Shown piece after piece: positions 18,185 through 26,915 of a DNA stretch of 64,000 nucleotides. A program made the position numbers and the translations under genes. Numbering within the stretch: position 1 is the stretch's first letter; every line of letters starts with the position of its first letter. Under the pieces are notes generated by a model, which had not been told where the DNA came from, did not search any database, and saw nothing but the letters and a program-made list of their open reading frames with translations. Source of the DNA: CAVTTH01 sp963737545 (GTDB lineage: Bacteria; Verrucomicrobiota; Verrucomicrobiia; Chthoniobacterales; UBA10450); assembly GCA_963737545.1 (NCBI GenBank), contig CAVTTH010000001.1, positions 434,001-498,000 of the forward strand, read 5' to 3'.

Positions 18185-18295
18185 CTAGTGCGGACGAAAA
18201 TGATTCGCAACCACGAGCAGCCCGACGAGAACGAAAAGCGCCACAACGATAATCGTAATCGCTTTTGATGTGTCCTTGGACATTGGCGCTGACAT
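18185..18295 (-). CDS. 36-residue single-span membrane protein
   Basis: The frame reads MSAPMSKDTSKAITIIVVAL, then FVLVGLLVVANHFRPH and a TAG stop. It has one hydrophobic helix of about 20 residues between a charged N-terminus and a basic C-terminus. A near-perfect ribosome site (GGAGGAGG) stands 10 bases before the ATG, the best Shine-Dalgarno sequence in this region. That makes it much more likely to be a gene than chance. Its position between the dipeptidase and the DUF819 transporter allows co-transcription. Function unknown. Confidence 0.75.
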   Translation of the reverse strand: MSAPMSKDTSKAITIIVVALFVLVGLLVVANHFRPH

Positions 18296-18381
18296 TGCAG
18301 TGAAACCTCCTCCGCGTCCAGAATCGATTCGAAGCAAATCCTGGAAACCAAAACAAAGGGCGCCGAGACCTGCACCGCGTT

Positions 18382-19426
18382 CTACAACAGCTCTTCGAAA
18401 ATTCGCATCCAGTTTCCGCGCAGGATTTTTTCGATCTCGGCGTCACTGAATCCACGTTCCACCAGCTTGCGGGTCAAATTGCGCGAGTGCGAATGATTCG
18501 TTAGGTCGGGAATGAAATGCGGTGTGGCCAGCTTGGCACTCAATTCCTGCCTCGCGGCCTCGGACCATTGCCGGTAGATGAATTCGAAAAAATCGAACCC
18601 GATTCCCACGCCATCGATCCCGATTAGACCAGCGATGTGCTCGATATGATCGACATATCGATCAAGGGTCGATTCTTCCTTTCTCGGACTGACCAGCACG
18701 GAATTGACACCGATGACGCCGCGTCGCTCGCCTACCATCTTGATCTGTTCGTCATCGACATTGCGCTCGATGTCGTAAAATTTCCTCGCATTCGTGTGCG
18801 AGACGATGACGGGCTTTGTCGTCAGCCCGATGATGTCTTTGAACCCGGCCGGACTGATGTGAGCGAGATCGACCACAACGCCGAGCGCCTCGCATTCGCG
18901 AACAAGCTCGCGACCGAAGCTACTCAACCCATCACTCGGCGAACCACCGGCCGCGAAAATCCCGCCCGCGCAGGCCGCATTCCGGCGCGCATGTGTCAGC
19001 CCAAGGACTCGCACTCCAAGTTCGTAGAACGCGCGAAGCAAATCCAGATCAGTGCCAAGCGGTTCGGCCCCTTCCATCGTGATCAGAAACGCAATCTTCC
19101 CCGCCGCACGCGCCCGCAGGATTTCGTCGTGGCTCTTGCAAACCGCACAACGGCCTGATCGCTTAGCTTCCGCATGGAGCCGTGCGATTTGATCGAGCGC
19201 AACACGCAAAGCCATCTCCGGCAGGTAGCGGTCCTCAATGTAAATGGCGGTGCCCACCAGCATCACGCCGCCTTCTTCGAGTTCAGGCAGAAACTCGGTC
19301 GCAAGCACGTCGGACCGGCCACGCTTTTCGAAGAGATCCATTGGAAGATCCCAATGCAAATCAACGATTCCGCCGGCCTGAAGCCGTTCGGACCCGCGCG
19401 TCGATCGACTCCGGTACGGCAGTCAT
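18382..19426 (-). CDS. Membrane dipeptidase (peptidase family M19), frameshift near the start
   Basis: A zinc dipeptidase of the renal-dipeptidase family. IVDLHWDLPMDL near the start is the H-x-D metal motif. FLITMEGAEPLGTDLDLLRA gives the bridging Glu, and DLAHISPAGFKDI and PVIVSHTNARKF carry further metal ligands. The ATG at 19426 (MTAVPESIDARVR) lies in another frame from the body; one extra A near 19390 separates the two. Its ATGA overlaps the stop of the upstream CHASE2 gene, which supports this start. Without the correction the first usable start is a TTG at 19359, inside the HxD motif. Confidence 0.82.
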
Positions 19427-20631
19427 TTTCTTCGCCGTGGCGTAAGGCAATTGATCAAAACGATCAGCCAAATCGCGCCGAGCGGGAGATAGCCCGGAAT
19501 CCAAATCCCCCAGCGCGAAATAATGGTGAGCGCGACCAGACAATACGCCGCCGTCAATGCGATGGCGCCGAGAAGGAGGAGATCCTTGGAAATCCTGGGC
19601 AGAATTCCGGCCAGCGCGATCACCACTACGATCACCGCACAATCGAAAATCCAACTGACACGCCGGACGTAACGATTGGATTGCATGGTGGCGATGGTGG
19701 CGGCGAAAACATCCGGCGGTGAAAGCGGATTCGACGGCGTCCGCGCCAGGACGATTTGGTCGTGAATATTCTCGAGATGAGCGGTGGTGAGGCCGTCCTT
19801 TCCCTTCTGTTGCGAGGCGAGAAGGAATTCGTTCAAACTCATACGGCGGGCTTTTGTCGCCGCTTTCGGATCGATCAGAATCGTGCCGTCAGCCCGGATG
19901 GGAATCTTGCGGCCATGCGGCAACACGATTCGGGAGCCGAGTTCGATCTTCACTTCGGCCGGAGTTACTCGAAGCCAGAGCATGAACGCCTGGAGCGCGA
20001 ACGACGGAATGACATCGCCGCGGTATTGAAAGAGCAAAGGCACGTGAAAGGAATTGGCCTCTTCAGTCAGGTTGATGAAACCGAGCGTGGAAATCAGCCG
20101 CAGGTCTTCGATCGGTTGCCGGCCGATTCCCGAAAACTCCGGAAGATCGCCGCGGCGTCCGGTTACCTGCTTGAAGGTCGTGAGTTCAGTGACCGGGGCG
20201 TCCGGGTCAGGCGTGTCGGTCAGTTCCGCACCGAGCAAAAGTTTCGGCACACGCATCGCCTGATCCAGAAAAACCTGCTCCTGGTCCTTGTCGCTCTCCC
20301 GCCATTTCAGGATATTTTCAAACGCCACTACGGTTGGTTGAAATTCGAGCGCGGATTGCAGGAAGAGCGCGTATTCGAGCGGCGAGATCGTACTGCCGCT
20401 GCCATGCAGAAACGCCTCGGTTGCCTGCTTCGTATCGGGTTGCTTTTTCCCCTGCAACGGATCGTTGCCAATCTCAACTACGGTGAGGGCTACGCCCGTG
20501 CCGCGAGTTTGCGAATTCTGCAAGAGCCAATGCAGAAATCCTTCCTCCGATCGCTGGACGCGCGGCTCGCGGAGGAAGAGAATGCCCAGCAGGAGCAGCG
20601 CGAGCATGGGCCAGAGCGAGAAGTTGCGCAT
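19423..20631 (-). CDS. CHASE2-domain membrane protein
   Basis: About 402 residues from the ATG at 20631 (MRNFSLWPMLALLLLGILFL). An ATG at 20652 is an alternative. The open frame upstream of that is repeat sequence and should not be annotated. After one N-terminal membrane helix comes an extracytoplasmic CHASE2 sensory domain (VALTVVEIGNDPLQGKKQPD, YALFLQSALEFQPTVVAFEN, SIGFINL-like STLGFINLTEEANSF). Three membrane segments follow at the end. CHASE2 usually precedes a kinase, cyclase or diguanylate cyclase domain. Here the protein stops after the membrane helices with no output domain. It overlaps the dipeptidase gene by four bases. Confidence 0.8.
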   Translation of the reverse strand: MRNFSLWPMLALLLLGILFLREPRVQRSEEGFLHWLLQNSQTRGTGVALTVVEIGNDPLQGKKQPDTKQATEAFLHGSGSTISPLEYALFLQSALEFQPTVVAFENILKWRESDKDQEQVFLDQAMRVPKLLLGAELTDTPDPDAPVTELTTFKQVTGRRGDLPEFSGIGRQPIEDLRLISTLGFINLTEEANSFHVPLLFQYRGDVIPSFALQAFMLWLRVTPAEVKIELGSRIVLPHGRKIPIRADGTILIDPKAATKARRMSLNEFLLASQQKGKDGLTTAHLENIHDQIVLARTPSNPLSPPDVFAATIATMQSNRYVRRVSWIFDCAVIVVVIALAGILPRISKDLLLLGAIALTAAYCLVALTIISRWGIWIPGYLPLGAIWLIVLINCLTPRRRK

Positions 20632-20693
20632 GGCGGCAGGAAAGAGGCACATGCCAGAAGTGACAAGTGGAAAATGGAGATCTGTTGCTCGCC

Positions 20694-20868
20694 CCTTGTA
20701 GGGGAGGCGGCCCACTTCCCCCAGACGCCAGCGGCGTCCCCTACAAATCTTGTAGCGGCGGTCTCCACAAGTTTTGTAGCGGCGGTCTCTGACCGCCGAA
20801 GAAAGGATGCGGCGCTCAGAGAGCGACGCTACAGAAAAAATGCGACGGTCAGAGACCGCCGCTACAGT
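20694..20868. repeat. Cluster of TGTAG-type hairpin repeats
   Basis: Several related units in tandem: CTTGTAGGGGAGGCGGCC, GCGTCCCCTACA, two copies of TGTAGCGGCGGTCTC, GGCGCTCAGAGAGCGACGCT, and GACGGTCAGAGACCGCCGCT then ACA. The outer units are complementary, so the cluster can fold into a long hairpin. The right end overlaps the nadA gene: its TAG stop codon is part of the repeat. Confidence 0.8.
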
Positions 20869-21815
20869 TTGCTCAATTCCAACATCCGCAGAATGGGAAC
20901 TTCCGCCCGCTTCCGCAGCGGTTCCGGCAGGATGATCTCCGGTTCGAGATTGAGAAGCGCATCGTACGCCTTCTCCAGCGTGTTCATTTTCATGAAACGA
21001 CACTCGCCGCAGAAGCAATTATCGGTTGGACCGGGAATAAACGTCTTGCCGGGAATTTCCTTCTTCAACCGATGTAACATGCCCGCTTCGGTCACAACGA
21101 TGATTTCACGGGCCGGCGAATTTTTGCAAAAAGCGATCATTTTTTCGGTTGAACAAACTTCGTCGGCGAGCATACGCACCGCGTAGGTGCACTCGGGGTG
21201 CGCCACCACCGGTGCATTGGGATACTGCTCACGAATCTTGCCGATGCTGCGCGCCGTGAACTCGACGTGCACGTAACAGGTCCCCCGCCACAAATCCATT
21301 TTCCGGCCCGTCCTTTCCATCACCCAGCCCCCCAGATTTTGATCGGGCACGAACAGGATGTTGCGATCGGGCGGCGCACTGCGCACGATCTTGTCGGCGT
21401 TGCCGCTGGTGCAGATCACGTCGGAAAGCGCTTTCACGCCCGCGCTGCAATTGATGTAGGCGATGACGTAATAATTCTTCCCGGCGTGATCCTTCAAATA
21501 CCGCTCCAGCTTTTCCGGCGGGCACGATTCGGAGAGCGAACAACCCGCGTCCAGGTCGGGAAGCAACACCCGCTTCTTCGGATTCACGATTTTCGCCGTC
21601 TCCGCCATGAAGTGCACGCCGCAAAACAAAATCACTTCCGCATCCGTTTCGGCTGCGCGATAACTCAGGCCTAACGAGTCGCCGACGTAATCGGCCACCT
21701 CCTGGATTTCCGGGACCTGATAATTGTGCGCGAGGATGACGGCGTTGCGTTCGCGCTTCAATTCGGTGATCTCCTCCGCGAGATCGAGAGCGAAGTTTAC
21801 ACTGGCCGTCGCCAT
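20862..21815 (-). CDS. nadA: Quinolinate synthase A
   Basis: 317 residues. NadA condenses iminoaspartate with dihydroxyacetone phosphate to quinolinate in de novo NAD synthesis. The signature motifs are ILAHNYQVPEIQEVADYVGD, SLGLSYRAAE, CGVHFMAETAKIVNP, NCSAGVKALSDVICTSGNA and NCFCGECRFMKMNTLEKAYD. The conserved cysteines that hold the [4Fe-4S] cluster are present. The ATG at 21815 is divergent from proC with 22 bases between the starts. nadB and nadC are not in the window. The TAG stop belongs to a hairpin repeat. Confidence 0.94.
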   Translation of the reverse strand: MATASVNFALDLAEEITELKRERNAVILAHNYQVPEIQEVADYVGDSLGLSYRAAETDAEVILFCGVHFMAETAKIVNPKKRVLLPDLDAGCSLSESCPPEKLERYLKDHAGKNYYVIAYINCSAGVKALSDVICTSGNADKIVRSAPPDRNILFVPDQNLGGWVMERTGRKMDLWRGTCYVHVEFTARSIGKIREQYPNAPVVAHPECTYAVRMLADEVCSTEKMIAFCKNSPAREIIVVTEAGMLHRLKKEIPGKTFIPGPTDNCFCGECRFMKMNTLEKAYDALLNLEPEIILPEPLRKRAEVPILRMLELSKL

Positions 21816-21837
21816 CGTTTAATATCGGCGGATTCCA

Positions 21838-22665
21838 TTGGATACACAAACATCAGACCAGACATACCGGTTCGGAATCCTCGGAGCCGGGCACCTCGCG
21901 GGCGGAGTAATTCGCGGGCTGCTTCAGTCTGAGTTTTGTTCGGCCCAGGAGATCATCGCGAGCCAGCCGATTGACGATCTACGCCGTTTTTTGCAGGAGG
22001 AGACCGGCATCACCGTCACGGCGGGCAATATCGAGGTCGCGCAAAAAGCGGAAACAATTTTCATCGGAGTGAAGCCGTCTGTTGTTCGCCCCGTTCTTCA
22101 GGAAACGGCGGCCTTCCTTCGCGGCAAACTCGTTATTTCATTCGCAGCCGGCATTCGCCTCTCGAGCATGGAACCGATCGCTGATGCTCGATTCATGCGG
22201 GCCATGACCAATACGCCGGCGTCGATCTGCCGCGGCGCGACTGCGATCGCGCGCGGTTCGCGCACGACTGAGGAAGATATGACGCTCGCACATGAACTTT
22301 TCAGCGCGCTCGGCATCGTGGTCGAAGTGCCGGAGGAACAAATAGACGGAGTGACGGCCTTATCCGGAAGTGGACCCGCGTTCGTTTACACCGTCATCGA
22401 GGCGCTGGCGGCGGGTGGAGAAAAGACCGGCCTCTCACCCGACGTTGCTTTGAAGCTGGCAACACAAACTCTGAAGGGCGCAGCCGAACTGGTCCAGAAC
22501 TCGGGACATTCGCCGGAAGAACTGCGCCGGATGGTGGTCACGCCGGGTGGAACGACGGCAGCTGGTTTGGCGGTAATGGAAAAACACGGAACAGCGGAAA
22601 GTTTAAGCGCGGCCGTCGACGCCGCGGCGAAACGCGGGCGCGAGATGGCGCAGGAAAACCTGTAG
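21838..22665 (+). CDS. proC: Pyrroline-5-carboxylate reductase
   Basis: 275 residues, the last enzyme of proline synthesis. The NAD(P)-binding motif is FGILGAGHLAGGVIRGLLQS. The family signature at the C-terminal side is VTALSGSGPAFVYTVIEALA followed by RMVVTPGGTTAAGLAVME. The start is a TTG at 21838; no ATG lies in frame before the Rossmann motif. The stop TAG is followed at once by an 8-bp hairpin (CGTCGCCC-TAT-GGGCGACG) that overlaps the 3' end of aroE. Confidence 0.93.
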   Translation: MDTQTSDQTYRFGILGAGHLAGGVIRGLLQSEFCSAQEIIASQPIDDLRRFLQEETGITVTAGNIEVAQKAETIFIGVKPSVVRPVLQETAAFLRGKLVISFAAGIRLSSMEPIADARFMRAMTNTPASICRGATAIARGSRTTEEDMTLAHELFSALGIVVEVPEEQIDGVTALSGSGPAFVYTVIEALAAGGEKTGLSPDVALKLATQTLKGAAELVQNSGHSPEELRRMVVTPGGTTAAGLAVMEKHGTAESLSAAVDAAAKRGREMAQENL

Positions 22666-22685
22666 CCGTCGCCCTATGGGCGACG
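22663..22685. repeat. TAG-initiated hairpin at the proC stop
   Basis: The proC stop TAG is followed by C and a perfect 8-bp stem (CGTCGCCC, loop TAT). The right arm lies inside the last codons of aroE on the other strand. The hairpin could end transcription of both convergent genes, although no T-tract follows. Confidence 0.6.
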
Positions 22686-23609
22686 CAATGCTTCACGCAT
22701 CACATCGATCGGCGCGTCGCGGCCGAACCAAATCTCAAACGCGAGCGCACCCTGGTGGAGCAGCATTGCCGCTCCGTTCGCGGCTCTCGCGCCGGCTTCC
22801 ATTGCCGCTGATTCGAGTGATGTGCGGCCGTTTGAATAGACCGTGTCGTAAACCATCAAATGCGGCGCGAGGAGAAAACTGGGAATGGCGGGCGGATCGG
22901 TCCGCTTCAATCCGAGCGAAGTCGCGTTCACCACAAGATCGACGTGGGCAATCTGAGATCGGAAAGCCGCTTCCTCCCACTTGATTGCCTGCAAACGCGG
23001 AACCGGACCCAGGACCCGGGGCTCCACGAAAAATTCGCGGAGTTCCTCGGCCAGCGTCTGCGCGTTTTTGAAAGTGCGATTGGCGATGACCAATCTCTCG
23101 CAATTTTCCCTCGCGCATTGCATGGCGATGGCTCGTCCAGCGCCGCCAGCCCCGAGCAAAAGCACGCCGAGATCGCGAAGATCAACCGAGAATACTTCGC
23201 GAATGGCCTGCGAAAATCCGAGTCCGTCGGTGTTGAAGCCAATTAACCTCTTCTTTTGCACGAGCACGGTATTCACCGCGCCAATCCGTTTCGCGTTCTC
23301 GTCGAGTTCGTCCACAAGAGTGAACGCCGCGATCTTATGCGGCACGGTCAGATTAAGCCCACGAAATCGAGCTCGCAAACCAGCTTCAATGCTTCTCCCA
23401 ATTCAGCGGCCGAAATCTGAAAGCGCGCATATTTCATCGGCAACTCGCAATGACGCAGCGCCGCATTCTGCATTTGCGCGGAGAAGCGAATGTGCCACCG
23501 GATCACCCAATACGCCGAGACGAATCGGCGGATCGACATCGCGACTGACCGCTCGCCAATCCCGCAGGTGATCGAGCGTGTAGACTTTTTCCGCGTGTTT
23601 CTCTTTCAT
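22674..23609 (-). CDS. aroE: Shikimate dehydrogenase, two one-base frameshifts
   Basis: NADPH-dependent reduction of 3-dehydroshikimate. The start is an ATG at 23609 (MKEKHAEKVYTLDHLRDW), leading to RLGVLGDPVAHSL. An extra T near 23490 shifts the frame to AQMQNAALRHCELPMKYARF. A missing A near 23357 shifts it again to NLTVPHKIAAFTLVDELDEN. With both repaired, the protein is continuous at about 311 residues. The motifs GAVNTVLVQKKRLIGFNTDG, LGAGGAGRAIAMQCARENCE and HQGALAFEIWFG are all intact. Both shifts lie in short homopolymers, which argues for sequencing indels. No linked aro genes. Confidence 0.85.
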
Positions 23610-23716
23610 GTCATCCCGAACGAATGTGAGGGACCTCGCACAAGCTGATCTCACACGCAATCAAGTGAGCGTGACCATGCCAGGAGTGTGAGGTCCGTCG
23701 CTCCGCTCAGGATGAC
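23610..23716. repeat. GTCATCC-type inverted repeat, copy 1
   Basis: It begins GTCATCCCGAACGAATGTGA and ends GTCGCTCCGCTCAGGATGAC. The arms are complementary with mismatches, and the centre contains CTCACACGC and GTGTGAGGTCC. It is the same family as 25451-25533 and 26868-26897, a dispersed element seen in many unrelated bacteria. It lies between the divergent aroE and glnS starts. Confidence 0.75.
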
Positions 23717-23768
23717 GGTCGTGAGTTGTCTCTTTGCGCGTTCGTCTGCTACTGTCCGCGAGTGCAAA

Positions 23769-25451
23769 ATGAGTGCCCCCGCCGATAATCCAACTCCTTC
23801 GGACTTCATCCGCGACATCGTCGCCGAAGATATTCGCACCGGGAAGCACACGCGGATTCGCACCCGCTTTCCACCCGAGCCGAATGGCTATCTCCACATC
23901 GGTCACGCGAAATCGATCTGCCTGAACTTTGGCATGGCGCGCGAGTTCGGTGGCATTTGCAACATTCGGATGGACGATACGAACCCGACGAAAGAGGAAA
24001 CGGAGTACGTCGATTCGATCATGGCCGATGTGAAATGGCTGATCAACGGTTGGGCGGACAAGAATCTCGGGCTGGCGCCGGGTTACGCGTCGGATTATTT
24101 CGACCAGCTCTACGATTATGCGGTGGAACTCGTGCGCAAAGGCAAGGCGTACGTGGATGATATGACACCGGATCAGACGGACGAGTTTCGCCGTCTCGGC
24201 CAGGAAAGTCCGTTTCGGAATCGCCCGGTCGAGGAGAATCTCGACCTGCTCGCGCACATGAAGGCCGGAGAATTTCCGGATGGAACGCGCACACTGCGAG
24301 CGAAGATCGACATGAGCGCGCCGAACGTCTGGCTGCGCGATCCCGTGCTCTATCGCATCCGCCACGCCGAACATCATCAAACCGGAAACAAATGGTGCAT
24401 CTATCCGATGTACGATTGGGCCCACACGCTGAGCGATTACATCGAGGGAATTACTCATTCGGTTTGTACGCTGGAATTCGAAGTTCATCGCCCGCTCTAC
24501 GATTGGATTCTGAATGCACTCGATCTTCCTCAACCGCATCCTCATCAATACGAGTTCGCCCGACTCAATCTGACCTACACCGTCATGAGCAAACGGAAGC
24601 TCATCCAGCTCGTGAACGAAAATCTGGTGAGCGGCTGGGATGATCCGCGCATGATCACCATCGCCGGATTGCGCCGGCGCGGGATCACCGCGAGCGCCCT
24701 GCGAACCTTCGCCTACAACATCGGCATCACGAAGTATCCGAGCATGACCGAGATGGCGGTCCTCGAACATGTCGTCCGGAATGAATTCAATCGCACAGCC
24801 GTGCGACGGCTTGCCGTTCTGCGGCCGATCAAGGTTACCCTAACGAATTATCCGGAAGGAAAAGTCGAGCAGCTCGAGGCAATCAACAATCCGGAAGATC
24901 CAGGTTCGGGCATGCGCGAGATTCCATTCAGTCGCGAGCTGTTCATCGACCGTGACGATTTCATGGAAGCACCGCCACCGAAGTATTTCCGGCTCAAACC
25001 GGGCGGCGAAGTACGATTGAAATACGGCTACATCATCAAATGCGAGGAAGTGATTAAGGACGCTCCGGGAAATGTGATCGAGCTTCGTTGCAGTATCGAC
25101 CTTGAGAGCAAATCGGGCGGCGCGACTTCCAATCGCAAAGTGAAAGGGACGATTCACTGGGTCAGCGCTGCGCACGCGATCGATGCCGAAGTGCGGCTTT
25201 ATGACCGGCTCTTCACCGTCCCGGAACCTGACGCTGCGGGCGATTTCAAATCGTTCATCAATTCGAACTCGCTCGAAATCGTAACGGCAAAATGCGAACC
25301 GAGTTTGGCCGAAGCCAGACCGAAGTTGCGTTATCAGTTCGAGCGCCTCGCCTACTTTGCGCTCGATCCGGATTCGAAGCCGGGCAAGCCCGTTTTCAAT
25401 CGCACCATCACGCTGCGTGACACCTGGGCAAAGGAAGTGAGGAAGGGTTAG
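23769..25451 (+). CDS. glnS: Glutaminyl-tRNA synthetase
   Basis: 560 residues from the ATG at 23769 (MSAPADNPTPSDFIRDIVAE). An earlier in-frame stretch comes from the repeat and is not used. The class I HIGH motif is PNGYLHIGHAKSICLNFG and the KMSKS-type loop is VMSKRKLIQLV at about residue 272. GlnRS-specific features are NIRMDDTNPTKEE and DYIEGITHSVCTLEFE. A dedicated GlnRS means this organism need not depend on Glu-tRNA amidation for Gln. It converges on gltX across a 29-bp-stem hairpin. Confidence 0.95.
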   Translation: MSAPADNPTPSDFIRDIVAEDIRTGKHTRIRTRFPPEPNGYLHIGHAKSICLNFGMAREFGGICNIRMDDTNPTKEETEYVDSIMADVKWLINGWADKNLGLAPGYASDYFDQLYDYAVELVRKGKAYVDDMTPDQTDEFRRLGQESPFRNRPVEENLDLLAHMKAGEFPDGTRTLRAKIDMSAPNVWLRDPVLYRIRHAEHHQTGNKWCIYPMYDWAHTLSDYIEGITHSVCTLEFEVHRPLYDWILNALDLPQPHPHQYEFARLNLTYTVMSKRKLIQLVNENLVSGWDDPRMITIAGLRRRGITASALRTFAYNIGITKYPSMTEMAVLEHVVRNEFNRTAVRRLAVLRPIKVTLTNYPEGKVEQLEAINNPEDPGSGMREIPFSRELFIDRDDFMEAPPPKYFRLKPGGEVRLKYGYIIKCEEVIKDAPGNVIELRCSIDLESKSGGATSNRKVKGTIHWVSAAHAIDAEVRLYDRLFTVPEPDAAGDFKSFINSNSLEIVTAKCEPSLAEARPKLRYQFERLAYFALDPDSKPGKPVFNRTITLRDTWAKEVRKG

Positions 25452-25533
25452 TCATCCCGAGCGAAGTCGAGGGATCCCGCCGCGAAAGCTTAACGGTAGC
25501 ATCACGGGATCCCTCGACTTCGCTCGGGATGAC
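25451..25533. repeat. GTCATCC-type repeat with a perfect 29-bp stem (bidirectional terminator candidate)
   Basis: The left arm starts GTCATCCCGAGCGAAGTCGA and ends GGGATCCCG. The right arm (25505-25533) is its exact reverse complement. The loop is 25 bases. It fills the whole gap between the glnS stop and the gltX stop, so it probably ends both transcripts as a structured 3' end. Perfect arms suggest recent insertion or strong selection for the structure. Confidence 0.85.
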
Positions 25534-25535
25534 GG

Positions 25536-26861
25536 CTAGAACATCCCCAACGCACGATCCATCCGCGCGAGCACCTTCTCTTTCCCAAGAATTTCGAGAA
25601 GATGATAAAGGCTCGGGCCGGCATTGCTCCCGGTGACCGCGAGCCGCGTCGGATGCACGAGAGCGCCGACTTTGAGTTCCATCTGCGCGGCCGAGGCTTT
25701 GAGGGTTGCTTCGATCGTGGCCGCATCAAAATTTTCCAGCGCGGCGAAAGCCTCGCGCAACGCGAGGAGCCAAGGCTTGTTCTCGGCCGTGAAGTGTTTC
25801 GCAACGCCTTCCGGATTATAGGCAACCTCGTCGGTAAAATAAAAGCCGCAGTAGGCTGGCAGCTCATTCAGGGTCTTGACCTTTCCTTTGCAGGTGTCGA
25901 GCGCGGCGCGGATGTACTCTTCGGAAAATCGCGTCGTGTCGATGTGCGCACGGGAAAGAGTCATGAGCGCGAGTTCCTGGAAACGCGCGTCGGGCAGATC
26001 GCGCAGGTACTCGCCATTAAGCCAGGTGCACTTATCCAGATCGAAGGAGGCATTCTTGCGATGGATCTTCTTCAGATCGAAAAGCCTAACGACTTCTTCG
26101 ATCTCGATTTTTTCACGATTGTCCTTTGGCGACCAACCGAGCAGACAAAGATAATTGCGGACGGCTTCGGGAAGGTAACCGCCTTCGATATAGGTGTTGA
26201 GACTTGCCCCCTGATCGCGCTTGCTCATTTTCGAGCCGTCCTTGTTTAAGATGAGCGGAATGTGAGCGAAGTGCGGAGGGGTTACGCCGAGCGCGCGATA
26301 GAGCTGGACGTGCTTTGGCGTGTTCGAAAGATGGTCTTCCCCGCGCATGACGTGACTGATTTTCATCTCGGTGTCATCCACGACGTTGACGAAATGAAAA
26401 ATCCAGGTGCCGTCGGGCCGGCGAATCGTCATGTCCGGATTCGTTTCCGCATTCGTCATGTCGAACTCGATCCGGCCGCAGATGATGTCGTCGACCACGA
26501 CCTTCTCGCGGACGAAACGAAAACGAATCGAGCCTTGATCTTCGTAAACGCGGCCGGCGGCCTGCAGCTTGTCGAGATAACGCTGATAGATTTCTTCGCG
26601 CTCGCTTTGGAAATAGGGACCGTACTCGCCGCCAGCCCGCGGGCCCTCATCCCAATCGAGTCCAAGCCAATGCAGTCCATCATAAATTGCCTGCATGGCT
26701 TCGGCTGTGTAACGCGCCTTGTCGGTATCTTCAACCCGAAGGACGAACGTGCCTTCGTTATGCCTCGCGAAAAGCCAGTTGAACAAGGCCGTCCGCGCGC
26801 CACCAATGTGCAGGATGCCGGTCGGTGAAGGAGCGAAGCGAACGCGAATGTCTGAATTCAT
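25536..26861 (-). CDS. gltX: Glutamyl-tRNA synthetase
   Basis: 441 residues. The HIGH motif is PSPTGILHIGGARTALFNWL and the KMSKS motif is SKMSKRDQGASLNTYIEGG. Also present are VEDTDKARYTAEAMQAI and YLCLLGWSPKDNREKIEIEE. It is slightly shorter than the usual 465-490 residues, mostly in the anticodon-binding domain. The start is an ATG at 26861. It is probably co-transcribed behind tilS, 54 bases upstream. Confidence 0.94.
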   Translation of the reverse strand: MNSDIRVRFAPSPTGILHIGGARTALFNWLFARHNEGTFVLRVEDTDKARYTAEAMQAIYDGLHWLGLDWDEGPRAGGEYGPYFQSEREEIYQRYLDKLQAAGRVYEDQGSIRFRFVREKVVVDDIICGRIEFDMTNAETNPDMTIRRPDGTWIFHFVNVVDDTEMKISHVMRGEDHLSNTPKHVQLYRALGVTPPHFAHIPLILNKDGSKMSKRDQGASLNTYIEGGYLPEAVRNYLCLLGWSPKDNREKIEIEEVVRLFDLKKIHRKNASFDLDKCTWLNGEYLRDLPDARFQELALMTLSRAHIDTTRFSEEYIRAALDTCKGKVKTLNELPAYCGFYFTDEVAYNPEGVAKHFTAENKPWLLALREAFAALENFDAATIEATLKASAAQMELKVGALVHPTRLAVTGSNAGPSLYHLLEILGKEKVLARMDRALGMF

Positions 26862-26867
26862 TAGTTT

Positions 26868-26897
26868 GTCATCCTGAGCGAACGCGAAGGATCTCGC
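26868..26897. repeat. GTCATCC-type repeat, single arm
   Basis: GTCATCCTGAGCGAACGCGA followed by AGGATCTCGC. Only one arm is present, so it is a fragment of the element seen complete at 25451-25533. It lies between tilS and gltX. Confidence 0.65.
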
Positions 26898-26915
26898 AAA
26901 TCAAGCAACAGCGAG

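Noticed and set aside
20632..21018. N-terminal extension of the CHASE2 protein to 531 residues
   Set aside because: The extension translates hairpin repeats and the reverse of nadA; the natural membrane start is at 20631 or 20652.
19756..21186. 476-codon plus-strand open frame
   Set aside because: It is antisense to the CHASE2 and nadA genes, which have strong domain evidence. Its protein is Arg/Glu-rich with no family features.
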